From: Cervus elaphus
Lineage: Eukaryota; Chordata; Mammalia; Artiodactyla; Cervidae
Assembly: GCF_910594005.1 (NCBI RefSeq)
Contig: NC_057832.1
Coordinates: 105,659,152-105,723,151, forward strand
DNA length: 64,000 nucleotides
Direction: 5' to 3'
Below, piece by piece: positions 11,846-22,626 of the stretch. A program made the translations under genes and the position numbers. The notes under the pieces were generated by a model that saw only the letters and a program-made list of their open reading frames with translations, had not been told where the DNA came from and searched no databases. Numbering within the stretch: the stretch's first letter is position 1; each line of letters opens with the position of its first letter.

Positions 11846-12507
11846 CTTCTTCTTTTTGAAAAATTTAATCTATTTTTGCTCGTGTTGGGTCTTCCATGCT
11901 GAGCGGGCTTTTCTCTAATTGCGGTCAGTGGGGGCTACTTTCTAGTTGCAGTGTACGGGTAAGAGTCAGTTCCTAGGAAGGGTGGGAAGTCCAGAGCCCT
12001 CAGGAAGGAGAAAGGGGTCCAGGGCCCTTGAGAAGAAGAAAGGGGTCCAAGGCTCTTGAGAAAAGGATGAACATTTTTTTTCTATATCGCTTTGTCTTAG
12101 CCAATATAACAATGTATCTTGCTTGAGGATATGTTTCTCCTTAACAAAAGCCATTTTACTAATCCTGTTATCTTAAGTCTGTTTTGGAAGTGAGTCTGAT
12201 AAAAGTATATAAGGCTTTGCTAAGACTAGTGGGAGGGGGGAGGCACTGAAGCTAAATCTTCTTTGGAGATCACGAATCGGACACCCCACTGTTAGCTATC
12301 ACCAGCTTCTCACTGGGCAGGCCTCTCTTGTTGCGGAGCATGGGCCCTCGGGTGCACAGGCTTCAGTAGCTGCAGCTCCCAGGCTTTAAAGCTCAGGCCC
12401 AGTAGTTGCTCTGAGGCATGTGGAATTTTTGTGGACCAGAGAACACAACCCCTGTCTCCAACACTGACAGGCAGATTCTTTACCACTGAGCCACCAGGGA
12501 AGCCCCT
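11846..12507 (-). mobile_element. CHR-type SINE split by an LTR-like insert
   Basis: Two halves of one reverse-strand CHR element. The left half is at about 11846-11959 ('gttgggtcttccatgctgag ... ttgcagtgtacggg'). The right half is at 12306-12507 ('cttctcactgggcaggcc ... gagccaccagggaagcccc'). In intact copies these halves are continuous, so the 11960-12305 segment is a later insertion. Confidence 0.75.
11960..12305 (+). mobile_element. Putative solo LTR-like insertion
   Basis: About 345 bp interrupting a CHR SINE. It has promoter-like architecture: a TATA-type box tatataag at 12206-12213 followed by a G-rich stretch and 'acaccccactgttagctatc' near the end, as in the U3-R-U5 layout of an endogenous retrovirus LTR. 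Two 24-bp direct repeats with 2 mismatches (12009-12032, 12037-12060) lie in the 5' part. No internal viral genes are present. I found no clean TG..CA ends or target duplication, so the LTR call is an inference. Confidence 0.45.
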
Positions 12508-12605
12508 ATTTTTTTCCTTCTTAACAAGGAGACAACAACTCAAAGAGAAAGGGTAGGGCTAAAATTGTGGATGTGATTTTTGGCAAAAACAATTGTTAAG
12601 TTAAT

Positions 12606-12820
12606 TCAAGACATGGTGGTAAAGAACCTACTTGCCCATGCAGGAAACACAAGAGACGAGGGTCCGATCCCTGGGTTGGGAAAATCTCCTGGAGGAGGGT
12701 CTGGCAACCCTCTCCAGTATTCTTGCCTGAAGAATCCCATTGAACATGGGAGCCTGGCAGGCTATAGTCCATAGGGTGGCAGAGAGTCGGACACGACTGG
12801 AGCAGCTTAGCACGCACATG
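12606..12820 (+). mobile_element. Bov-tA SINE
   Basis: 'catggtggtaaagaacctac', B box 'ggtccgatccc', then Bov-A body to 'cacgactggagcagcttagc'. The first bases of the head are missing. Confidence 0.85.
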
Positions 12821-13099
12821 GGCATGGCAAGGCACTGAACATAACTCTTTCCTAAAATATGTCAGGAAGCACAAGGCAGAATAACTCAAATAACTGTGGC
12901 AGGAGAAAAATTGTAATAAAGATATTTTCTTTCTGTTCAACGCTCCACAATTTGGAAGGCCCATTAAGTGGTGTGCTTGACTCTATATTATAATAAGATA
13001 GTGACTATCTCAGAAAAAAGGAAATTGAATTAAATGAAAACATTCTGGGCCAGAGGTGGTAGATTTTTTTTTTAACTCCCTAATATTTAGTCAATAAGA

Positions 13100-13612
13100 T
13101 CTCCATTTATTTATTTGGCATAGTTGATTTACAATATCAATTTCTGTACAGCAAAGAGATTCAGTTATATCTATATGTACATTCCTTTTTAAAAATATTC
13201 TTTTCCATTATGGTTTATCATAGGATACTGAATATCATTTTCTGTGCTATACAGTAGAACAGGGGTCCCCAACCACCAGGATCTAACGCCTGAGATCTGA
13301 GGTGGAGCTGATGTAATAATAATATAAATAAAGCGCACAATGCTCTAATGTTCTTGAATCATCCCCAAACCATCCCTGTCCCCACCTCACCCCTGTAGCC
13401 CCCCAGGTCCAGGGAAAAATTGTCTTCCATGGAACTGGTCCCTTGTGGCAGAAAGGTTGGGGGCTACTGCAGTAGGCCTGGTCATTTATCCTTTCCATAT
13501 ATAATAGCTTACATCTGCTAACCCCACCTTCCCATTCCATCCCTCCCCTTCACCCCTCCTGCTTGGCCACCACCAAGTCTGTTCTCTATAAGACCTCCTT
13601 TTAAAACACACA
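13100..13612 (-). mobile_element. L1 3' end, split by a hAT element
   Basis: Reverse-strand L1 3'UTR: 'atagttgatttacaatat', 'acagcaaagagattcagtta' and 'tttccattatggtttatca', interrupted at 13260-13469, then resuming with 'cagtaggcctggtcatttat' and 'tatataatagcttacatctg'. Confidence 0.75.
13260..13469 (+). mobile_element. hAT-Charlie (MER1-like) DNA transposon
   Basis: The left end is caggggtccccaacc and the right end ggttgggggctactg, an imperfect terminal inverted repeat. The interior has 'taataataatataaataaag', 'cttgaatcatccccaaacca' and 'gaaaaattgtcttcca', as in MER1-type non-autonomous elements. The flanking octamers cagtagaa (13252-13259) and cagtaggc (13470-13477) agree at 6 of 8 positions, consistent with the 8-bp target duplication of hAT transposases. 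Confidence 0.75.
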
Positions 13613-14926
13613 TCCCTCTTAAATGAGGCAGTTTAAGCTTTTAAAATAGAATACACTGGGTCACACAATCAAAATATATGTTTCCACCTCCGCTCCCCTC
13701 AAGGAGAATTCCCTTCTTTCTTCCACATATCATCAAACTTTGGCCAAACCTCCTGAGTGAAGGGCTCGGTTGCCTGTGGCAACTGGGTGGCAGATGTCCA
13801 GGTTTTAATTGGGGTTTGTATTGATTCTCATCATCATGAAAAGAATTGCTAATAAAGACATGAAACCAAGATTTAAATTCACAGCTACTGAAATGAGATG
13901 AACACAGGATTGATGTAATGGTGCATGCAAAAAGGAAAGGGGGAGTAAGAAAAAGATGGCAAGCCACTCTCTAGTGTTTTGTGCTGAGTGTGAGGAATAG
14001 ATATTTAGAAGGCACATCCTCCTTGGGGTGATGAAGCCTGGGGACCTCACTCCTGTTTGGTAAAGCAAGCGAAGCACTGGTCGATCACTCCCTGCACCCG
14101 GAAGAATTAGTGGCTCCCTACAGAGAGCTCTTCCCTGACGGACAGGGAGGCCTGGCGTGCTGCAGTCCATGGGGTCGAGAAGAGTCAGACACGACTGAGC
14201 GACCGAACTGACCCAACAGAGAGCTCTGAGCTGCTGACTCCTGCATGGTCCCATTGGGACAGTCTGGTTAGAGAGGCCAGGTGGGGCCCTGCTACTGCTG
14301 CTCCTTGACCAGTGAGCACGCACAGTGCAGAGATGGCCTTGGGACGTCACTGCCTGGCCTGCCCTGGGGGCAGGGTCATCAGCCGGGTGCCAGGCGATCC
14401 TCCTCAGGGTCCGCTCAACGTCTCATCTGGTCTCAATGCTGCTGCCACCCACCACCTTCCTCCCACGTCTTAGCCTGCGTCAGTGCCGCCCGACACAGTG
14501 GGATGGTCAGCGTAGGCTCACTTGGCAGTTAGCGTGGGAATGGCAGGAGAGAAGCTTAGCCCTGCTGGCTCCTCTTTATTCCATGCTGCCCCGTTTTTCC
14601 ACCCTCTCCCCATACTACTTAAGCTATTATAGCATTTTACCATAAAGCCACTAGTTTGGCATGGATGTTTTGACTCGTACCAGCAAATCCCCGCTAGTTT
14701 TTTGACTCCTCCAAGAGGCAAAAAAGAAAAACCTACAAGGATGTGAGAGACACTTTCTGTCTGGGCAGATAGAAAGGGATAAAGAGGATTCTGCAGAAAG
14801 ACAAGTGTTTATTATTTATAGCACCTAGCCTTTCTTAGACAGAAAGCCAAAGTATTTTGCTTTTAACCTATTTTTTCTTTCCTTCAAGAGTTGAAAGAAA
14901 AGGAAATGCTGGGTCCTTCCTTAATG
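13613..14926. other. Unassigned, partly GC-rich, with a tiny BovB insert
   Basis: 13613-14119 and 14228-14926 are not recognised. The part around 14230-14540 is richer in G+C than its surroundings with several CpGs, but long open frames on both strands there lack family likeness. The BovB stub at 14132-14215 is listed separately. Confidence 0.45.
14132..14215 (+). mobile_element. 84-bp BovB 3' end with perfect 12-bp target duplication
   Basis: Only the last 84 bp of BovB is present ('ggcctggcgtgctgcagtcc' to 'cgactgagcgaccgaactga'). The 12-bp repeat acagagagctct flanks it at 14120-14131 and 14216-14227 without mismatch, showing an independent, extremely 5'-truncated insertion. Confidence 0.88.
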
Positions 14927-17265
14927 GTTGTTGTTCAGTCACTCAGTCCTGTCTGACTCTGCGACCCCACGGACTGTAGCACACCGGGCTTCTGTGTCCT
15001 TCACTATCCCCCGGAGTTTGCTCAAACTCATGTCCATTGAGTCTGTGATGTCATCCAACCATCTCATCCTCCGTTGCCCCCTTCTCCTTCTGCCCTCAAT
15101 CTTTCCCAGCATCAGGGTTTTTTCCAATGAGTCAGCTCTTCACATCAAGTGGTCAAAGTACTGGAGCTTCAGCGTCAGTCCTTCCAATAAATATTCGGGG
15201 TTAATTTCCTTTAGGACTGACTGGTTTGCTCTCTTTGCTTTCCAAGGGACTGTCAAGTGTCCCCTCGAGCACCACAGTTGGAAAGCATCAGTTCTCCAGC
15301 ACTCAGCCTTCTTTATAGTCCAACTCTCACATCTGTACATGACTACTAGAAAAACCATAGTTTTGACTAGATGTACATTTGTCAGCAAAGTAATGTCTCT
15401 GCTTTTTAATATGCTGTCTAGGTTGATCATAGTTTTTCTTCCATAGTTTTTCATGGCTGCAGTCACCATCTGCAGTAATTTAGAGCCCAAGAAAATAAAG
15501 TCTGTCACTGTTTCCATTGTTTCTCCATCTATTTGCAATGAAGTGATGGGATTGGATGCCATGATCTTTGTTTTTGAATGTTGAGTTTTAAGCCAGCTTT
15601 TCACTCCTCTTTCACCTTCATCAAGAGGCTCTTTAGTTCCTCTTTGCTTTCTGCCATTAGGGTGGTGTCATTTGCATATCTGAGGTTATTGATATTTCTC
15701 CTAGCAGTCTTGATTCCAGCTTGGGCTTCATCCAGCCCAGCATTTTGCATGATGCACTCTGCATGTAAGTTAAATAAGCACGTGACAGTATTCAGCCTTG
15801 ATGTACTCCTTTCCCAATTTTGAACCAGTCCATTGTTCCATGTCTGGTTCTAACTGTTGCATTTTGACCTACCTACAGATTTCTCAGGAGGCAGGTAAGT
15901 TGGTTTAGTATTCCCATCTCTTTAAGAATTTTCCACAGTTTGTTGTGATCCACATAGTCCAAGGTGTAGTCAGTGAAGCAGAAGTAGATGTTTTTCTGGA
16001 ACTCTCTTGCTTTGTCTATGATCCAGTGTGTGTACTGTGCATACTAAGTCACTTCAGTTGTGTTGACTCTTTGTGACCCATGGACTGTAGCCCACCAGGC
16101 TCCTCTGTCCTTAGGATTCTCCAGGCAGGACTACTGGAGTGGGTTGCCATGCCCCCCTCCAGAGGATCTTCCCAATTGAACACTTGTCTCTGATGTCTCC
16201 TGCATTGGCAGACAGGTTCTTTATCACTAGTGCCATATTGGAAACCCTATGATCCAACAGATATTGGCAGTTTGATCTCTGAGTCCTCTGCCTTTTCTAA
16301 ATCCAGCTTGTATATCTTTAAGTTCTTGGTTCATGTACTGTTGAAGCCTACCTTGAAGGATTTTGAGAATTACCTTGCTAGCATGTGAAATGAGTGCAAT
16401 TGTGTAATAGTTTGAACATTTTTTGGCATTTCCCTTCTTTGAGATTGGAATGAATATCGACCTTTTCTAGTCCTGTGGACACTGCTGAGTTTTCCAAATT
16501 TGCTGGCATATTGAGTACAGCACTTTCACAGCATCATCTTTTAGGATTTGAAATAGCTCGATTGGAATTTCATCACCTCCACTAGCTTTGTTTATAGTAA
16601 TGCTTCCTAAAGCCCACTTGACTTCACTTTCCAGGATATCTGGTTCTAGGTGAGTGACCACACCATCGTGGTTACCCAGATCATTAAGAACTTTTTTGTA
16701 TGGTTCTTCTGTGTATTCTTGCCACCTCTTCTTAACCTTTCCTGCTTCTGTTAGGTTCATACCATTTCTGTCCTTTATTGTGCCCATCCTTGCGTGAAAT
16801 ATTCCCTTGGTATCTCTAATTTTCTTAACAAGATCTCTAGTCTTTCCCATTCTATAGTTTTCCTCTATTTCTTTGCATTGTTCATTGAAGAAGATCTTAT
16901 CTCTCCTTGCTATTCTTTGGAACTCTGCATTCAGATCGGTGTATCTTTCCCGTTCTCCTTTGCCTTTGCTTCTCTTCTTTTCTCAGCTATTTGTAAGGCC
17001 TCCTCAGACAAGCTTTTTGCCATCTTGCATTTCTTTTTCTTGTGGATGGTTTTGGTCATTGCCTCTGGTACAATATTAAAACCTCCATCCATAGTTCTTC
17101 AGGCACTCTGTCTATCTGATCTAGTCCCTTGAATCTATTCATCCCCTCCACTGTATAATCATAAGCGATTTGACTTAGGTCATACCTGAATGACCTAGTG
17201 GTTTTTCCTACTTCCTTCAATTTAAACCTGAATTTTGCAATAAGGAGGTCATGATCTGGTCTTGA
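14927..17265 (-). mobile_element. BovB (RTE) LINE, 5'-truncated, inactive
   Basis: About 2.1 kb of BovB in reverse orientation plus a nested SINE. It covers most of the reverse-transcriptase region to the 3' end. Surviving minus-strand pieces include 16467-16850 (start of the RT region, with 'MGKTRDLVKKIRDTKG' and 'GGDEIPIELFQILK') and 15140-15604 (C-terminal part, 'IMASNPITSLQIDGET'). The catalytic YADD box at 15667-15678 reads YAND, so the first metal-binding aspartate is lost. Frameshifts and stops separate the pieces. The plus-strand frames here (14928-15446 and others) are antisense shadows. Confidence 0.9.
16026..16246 (-). mobile_element. Bov-tA SINE nested in BovB, with target duplication
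   Basis: A reverse-strand Bov-tA inside the BovB, flanked by the perfect 10-bp repeat ctatgatcca at 16016-16025 and 16247-16256. It inserted after the BovB. Confidence 0.9.
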
Positions 17266-17876
17266 TTAAAAGGATGATGCTTTCCTTTTAATGAGACATA
17301 TCTTCTTGTCCCCAGGTGATGCTCATGATATTTTATTAGCAGATTTCCTCCATCTAGGGTGGGGTGTCATTGTCTCTTGCTGCATAAAAAAAAACAAAAA
17401 AACCAAAAACCCTAGTGGCTTAAAACAACCATATATATTTGTTTATAATTCTGCAATTTGAGCTAGGTCCAGTTGGTGTTTCTTCTGATCTCACCTGAGG
17501 TCACTCATGGCTACAGTTCTCGGGGGGCCCAAATAGGGTGGGATAGTCCAAGATGGTCTCACTCATCCGTCTGGTGGGTAGCTGATGTTGTGGACTAGGA
17601 TACCTCAGCTCCTCATGTGGTCTTTTCTGAGGTATAACTCTGGATTGCTTTCCATGCTGAGATTGCTGAGCTCTAAGGAGGCAAGCCCCAACAAGGCAAC
17701 ACCTGTTCCTGCTTCTCCTGGTTTCATGTTCAGTGTCCCATTTGGCCTTGATAGGTCACATGGCCAAGCCCGAGAGTCAGTGTGGGAAAGGGTTGCCCAA
17801 AAGCCTACATACCCAGACATGATCACTGGGGACCATTACTGTAATAATCTATCCTAGGTATGAAGAGAGGTGCCTT
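17266..17876. other. Ancient unclassified repeat and unassigned sequence
   Basis: 'cctagtggcttaaaacaacc' after an A-rich run (17386-17412), 'caggtctcactcatcc'-like wording and 'tgatgttgtggactagg' suggest an old mammalian repeat. I cannot name it. The short open frames on both strands show no gene. Confidence 0.4.
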
Positions 17877-17889
17877 ATTTATAGGCTTG

Positions 17890-18210
17890 AAGTAAAGTGA
17901 AAGTCGCTCAGTCATGTCTGACTCTTTGTGACCCCATGGACTATACAATACAGTCCATGGAATTCTCCAAGCAAGAATACTGGAGTGGGTAGCCTTTCCC
18001 TTCTCTAGGGGATCTTCCCAACCCAGGGATTGAACCCAGGTCTCCCACATTGCAGGAGGATTCTTCACCAGCTGAGTCACAAGGGAGGCCCAAGAATACT
18101 GGAGTGGGTAGCCCATCCCTTCTCCAGTGGATCTTCCTGACCCAGGAATTGAACCAGGGCCTCCTGCATTGCAGGCAGGTTCTTTACCAACTGAGCTATC
18201 AGGGAAGCCC
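17890..18210 (-). mobile_element. Dimeric Bov-tA-type SINE with target duplication
   Basis: In reverse orientation: one complete tRNA-head plus partial Bov-A unit joined to a second tRNA-head plus full Bov-A unit. The 13-bp repeat atttataggcttg at 17877-17889 and 18211-18223 flanks the whole dimer, so both units arrived together. Confidence 0.9.
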
Positions 18211-18342
18211 ATTTATAGGCTTGGCTTTTATTAATAATTTGTTTCATTTAACACATTACATTCTCCAATGACTTGCTGATCACTCTCTAATTAGGTTCCA
18301 GTCAGTCCTACAGAGTTTTCTTTAACCTATCTGAACTAAACA

Positions 18343-18570
18343 AGTATATCGGGAGTTGGCAGGCTTTTTTTGTGAAGGGCCAGAGAGTAAATATTTTAGG
18401 CTTTCTTTGTGAGCTATCAAGTCTCTGTTACAACTACTCACCTCTCCTTTTGAAGTGTGCAAGAGGCCATAAATCATATGTAAGTGAATGGATGTAAAAC
18501 GGTGTTCCAATAAAAAACTGTATTTATAAAAAGACAGGTGGTGGGGCAGGTTAGGTCTCTGGGACATAGT
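18343..18570 (+). mobile_element. hAT-Charlie-like DNA transposon relic
   Basis: 'gtgaagggccagagagtaaa', 'tattttaggctttctttgtg', 'gttccaataaaaaactgtat' follow a common non-autonomous hAT element of mammals. The termini are eroded and no target duplication was resolved. Confidence 0.6.
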
Positions 18571-18874
18571 GTGCTGATTCTTGATCTATATATTAATTCT
18601 AGATGCCAGAAAAACAGTACATTCAAGTAGTGCTATTTTTCAAACTAAAAAATGTCATCTCTGCAGAATTTGTCATGAGAAGTGATTGATCAAGGCATGT
18701 TACATGATACTTTTCATCTAATTGCTTAACATCATAAACAAACTCATAAAGTGTTTTCTTATAGAATCATAAAATGTTTAAGAACTTGGAAAATGTGTAT
18801 TTACTGAATAAAATGTCATAAGTTGGTTCACTGAGAGTTGGAGAGGAAATTTATGTAGGAAGCACAGCCTACCA
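18571..18874. other. Unassigned sequence
   Basis: AT-rich, with no recognisable gene or repeat. Confidence 0.5.
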
Positions 18875-19040
18875 CTAGTATATGGCAGTTGAGTATATGC
18901 AAGTTACCTGACTTCTCTGAGCTTTAGTTTTCTCGTTTGAAATAGTCCTACCTTATAGTTTTATGAAGTATAAATGAGTTAGTTCCTAGGAAATATTTAG
19001 CATAACGCCCAGACCATAATAGATGCTCAGTTAAAATGTG
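18875..19040 (+). mobile_element. MIR SINE relic
   Basis: 'caagttacctgacttctctg', 'agctttagttttctcgtttg', 'tttatgaagtataaatgag' and 'cataatagatgctcag' follow the MIR order. Confidence 0.65.
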
Positions 19041-19267
19041 AAACAAACATCAAAATGTCTTAAAATTCTAACTCCCTTAAATAGTAATTTTTGATAAGCC
19101 TGGGTGCATGATAGGCTTTCCAGGTTCATAGTGTTTAGTTTCAAAAACGTAATTTTAACTTTATTAGAAATAATAGGCAAGTTCAGTAAAGTCAGAGGAT
19201 ACAGAAATCAATCTACAAAAATGAGTTGCATTTCTATATATAAACAACTATCCAAAAAGGAAAATAA

Positions 19268-19386
19268 AGGGAATTCTAATGTGGTTCAGTGGTTAGGAAT
19301 CTGTGCTCTTACACTGAAGGCCCAGATTCAGTCGTGGGCCAGAGAACTATGATCCCACAAGCCGTGCAGTGTGGCCAAAAACAAAC
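19268..19386 (+). mobile_element. CHR-type SINE nested in L1
   Basis: 'gtggttcagtggttaggaat', then 'cccagattcagtcgtgggcc' (degenerate B box) and 'gaactatgatcccacaagcc', ending at 'gtggccaaaaacaaa'. Confidence 0.72.
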
Positions 19387-20281
19387 GAAGAGGAAATTAA
19401 GGAAACAGTTCCATTTGCAATAGTGCAAAAAAGAATAGGATATTTAGGAATAGTTAACCAAAGTGGTGAAAGCTTGTACACTAAAAACTATAAATCACTG
19501 ATAAAAGAGATACAGATGGAAAGATGTTCCACAGTCACAGACTGGAAAAATTAATATTGTTGAAATGTCCATATTTACCAAAATGATCTCTGGATTCAAT
19601 GTAATTCTTATTAAAATCCCAATGACATTTTTACAGGAATAGAAAAACAATCTTAAAATTAATTTGGAACCATAAAAGACCCTGAATAGCCAAAGCAGTT
19701 TTGAGCAAGAAGAACAAAGCTCCCTGATTTTTAAAACATGTTATGAAGTTACCATAATCAAACCAGTATAGTACTGGCATAAAAACAGACATATACACAG
19801 ACTATGGAACAGAATAAAAGGAAACAGAAATAAACTCTGGCATATACATATGCTCAACTAATATTTGACAGAGAAGCCAAGAAGACTCATTGTGGAAAAG
19901 ATTGTCTTCAATAAATAGTGTTGGGAAAACTAGATATCCATGTGTAAAAGAATAAAATTGGATTCTCATCTCACACTATATACAAAACTCAACTCAAAAT
20001 GGATTAAAGACTTAAAGCCCCAACACAATAAGACTCCTAGAAAATATAGGGAAAGAGCTTCTAACATTGGTTTCTGAAATGGTTTCTTTGATATAGTATC
20101 AAAAGTACAGGCAACAAAAGCAAAACAAGATAAGTGGGACATCAAACTAAAAAGCTTCTGCACCGCAAAAGAAACCATCAACAAAATGAAAGGTCAACCT
20201 ACGCAATAGGAGAAAATATTTGCAGACCATATAGCTGATAAGGGGTTAATATTCAAATATATGAGGAACTATATAACTCAA

Positions 20282-20497
20282 AGGGATCCTCTCTGGTGGC
20301 TCAGACAGGAAAGCATCTGCCTTTCATGTGAGTAGACCTGGGTTCAACCCCTGGGTTGGGAAGATTCCCTGGAGAAGGAAATGGAAACCCACTCCAGTAC
20401 TCTTGCCTGGAAAACCCCATGAACGGAGGACCCTGGCAGGCTACAGTCCATGGGGTTGCAAAGAATAGGACATGACTGATGGACTTCACTTTCTTTC
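20282..20497 (+). mobile_element. Bov-tA SINE nested in L1, with target duplication
   Basis: A full head and body flanked by the perfect 10-bp repeat tataactcaa at 20272-20281 and 20498-20507. Confidence 0.9.
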
Positions 20498-20630
20498 TAT
20501 AACTCAATAGCAAAAAAAAAAAAAAAAAAAACAAAACAAACCCAAATAATTTGATTTTAAAAATGGGCAAATTCCCAAATAATTTGATTTAAAAATTTGA
20601 TTAAAAATGTCTGAATAAACATTCAATTAT

Positions 20631-20775
20631 GTCTAAACATTCAATTATGGTTTATCACAGGATATTGAACATATTTCCCAATGCTATACAGTAAGACCTT
20701 GTTGTTTATCCATCATATATATAATAGCTTGCACCTGCTAATCCTGAACTCCCAGCCCTTCCCTCCCCTGTAAGT
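20631..20775 (-). mobile_element. L1 3'UTR fragment
   Basis: 'caattatggtttatcacagg', 'gctatacagtaagaccttgt' and 'tatataatagcttgcacctg' are reverse-strand L1 3'UTR, opposite in orientation to the preceding L1. Confidence 0.65.
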
Positions 20776-20934
20776 TTTCTGATATGCAAAATAAGTTCTA
20801 GAGATCTATTATTAAGAAAAAGAGGTACCAGGGCTGCTGGGCTTCTTTGAACTTTCTGCAAGGGAGCAGGTATAAGCTCTGGTTTTGGAAGAGAACAGCT
20901 TTTCCTCTTCATTTAATTTGAAGGAGTGTGGGCT

Positions 20935-21305
20935 CTAAAATCAATAAACAGAACTACTGGCTGTGAGCAAGTTATTTAACCTTATATTCTCTTTTCCTTA
21001 ACATATGATTTTTTTTAACATGATTATTATGAAAATTGAATAAGATAATATAAAACGGGGGTTTCCTCGCTGGTTCAGTCAGTAAAGAGTCCGCTTGCAA
21101 TGCAGGAGACCCAGGTTCAATCGCTGGGTTGGGAAGTCCCCCTGGAGAAGAAAATGGCAACCCACTCTAGTATTGTTGCCTGGGAAACCCCATGGACAGA
21201 GGAGCCTGCAGGGTGTTTAACAGTCCATGTGGTTGCAAACAGTTGGACACGACAGAGCAACTAAACCACCACGAATGTAAAAAGTTCTCAGCACAACTCC
21301 TAGCT
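20935..21305 (+). mobile_element. MIR relic split by a Bov-tA
   Basis: 'ggctgtgagcaagttattta' and 'acctt' before, then 'ttctcagcacaactcctagc' after the nested Bov-tA at 21058-21273, as in a MIR core and tail. Confidence 0.55.
21058..21273 (+). mobile_element. Bov-tA SINE
   Basis: 'gtttcctcgctggttcagtc' head, B box 'ggttcaatcgc', Bov-A body to 'ggacacgacagagcaactaa'. Confidence 0.87.
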
Positions 21306-22100
21306 GTAAGACAATAAATATTTTTTAAAATTTTACTAGTAAAATTAAATTAACTTAGATCGAGTACTTTCAAGCCTACTGAAATTGGACGTACAATTCA
21401 CCAACAGTGGCACATGGCTAGACTTGGTGGGTGTGCATATAGGACATTATTAGACATCAGGAAGATACACAGATATCGGATACAGCCTTAGATTTGAGTT
21501 TAAAAAAAACCTTAGAAAAACACAGCTTCTTTTTAAAAAGAAAGTTATCTAGTAGTGTCTTCAAAATCAGCATCCAGTAGCTAGGAATTGTCTATGCATT
21601 ATTTTCCTTTGTGTGATAAGATGCTGTGGCCTGTCAACCCTGCCAGACCTGTGACCCGTCGTTCTATCCAAATGAGGTGAAAAAGGCCGCTCTGTTGCAG
21701 CTGCAGAATGCGTAGAAGTTGCTAGGGTGGCCAGACCATCCTTTGTGTTGCTTCTCTATTTACAGCTGTTTTAGTATACACTACAAATAGCTCAGTGACC
21801 TACATTTGACCCCATGGTCAGCATTTCCTCAGCGTATAATTGTGAGTTATTTGTCTCTACTTCATTGATTTGGGTCTGCAAGTTCAGTGGTACTTTTGAG
21901 GCTGCTTGGCCAATATTTGAGTACAGTGACACTTAGGTGTAGCCCCATGATCCCAATAGCCAGTAATCCTTTAGCTAGGATTTACTAAAACAAAGTTTAT
22001 CTCGCATTTGACTGTATAATGATTTGACATTAGTGGTTCAGAGCAAATACAGTAGATGTCTGCTATGTATCAGGTGTTCCTAAAGCTGCCGATAAATTCT
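21306..22100. other. Unassigned intergenic sequence
   Basis: No gene or repeat recognised, and no open frame of note. Confidence 0.5.
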
Positions 22101-22139
22101 ACTGTGTGTGCTAAGTCGCTTCAGTCGTGTCCGACTCTA
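22101..22139 (-). mobile_element. Bov-A stub
   Basis: Only the 3'-terminal ~38 bp of a Bov-A in reverse orientation ('gtgctaagtcgcttcagtcg'), a very short truncated copy. Confidence 0.7.
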
Positions 22140-22626
22140 GAAAAATATCCTATGGCTGATGTGTGATGATCTGGTTAGTGTCTGGGGAAGACGGTGGATC
22201 TAAAACAGGAGATTGTTTGCTGGCATAAGGGTGGCTGTTTCCGAGTCGGTGGTACACCCACTGCAGTGGAGAATCCACAACCAAAGCACTGATGCCTCCA
22301 TAGGACAGCAGAGCTGAGAAGGCACCTTGTCTCCCAGAAGGCTCTCCTGCTGGAAGTAGGAGACTGCCAGGCAGAAGCCAGCAGGGACACAGCTGGACTA
22401 GAGCCAGCCCCATGACCTGCGACATAAGCATGAGATTTATGACATATCTCCCCAGATTCCTTGCATGTTCCCCTCACTCAGGAATTCAAAGAAAGGGGGT
22501 GGACAAGGCTCAAGCCTCAGCAATTCAGCTATGAGGACTGTAACCATGGGTTGCTGCTGGAGACCACGGAAATACTGTCCACAGCGATTGATGGGACATC
22601 CTTCAGGGAAAAATCCTAATAATGAA
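22140..22626. other. Unassigned sequence
   Basis: Richer in G+C than its flanks. Minus-strand open frames (22150-22431, 22175-22477, 22437-22682) overlap and match no family I know. It may be an unrecognised repeat. Confidence 0.4.

Larger units (their letters stand above)
19156..20630 (+). mobile_element. L1 ORF2 fragment, broken, with two nested SINEs
   Basis: Plus-strand L1 from the ORF2 interior ('gaggatacagaaatcaatct', 'caatgacatttttacaggaa', 'ataatcaaaccagtatagta', 'ggtttctttgatatagtatc') to about 20280, continuing after a Bov-tA to an A-rich segment at 20511-20530. A CHR SINE (19268-19386) and a Bov-tA (20282-20497) are inserted. Multiple stops make it non-coding. Confidence 0.8.

Noticed and set aside
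12206..12213. TATA box as promoter of a host gene
   Set aside because: It lies within the LTR-like insert and no gene starts downstream.
13805..14350. 181-codon minus-strand open frame
   Set aside because: It crosses the 84-bp BovB insert and unique DNA, with no family likeness or splice context.
14928..15446. 172-codon plus-strand open frame
   Set aside because: Exact antisense of BovB ORF2; the same shadow recurs at 7896-8426, 32152-32514 and 60536-60973.
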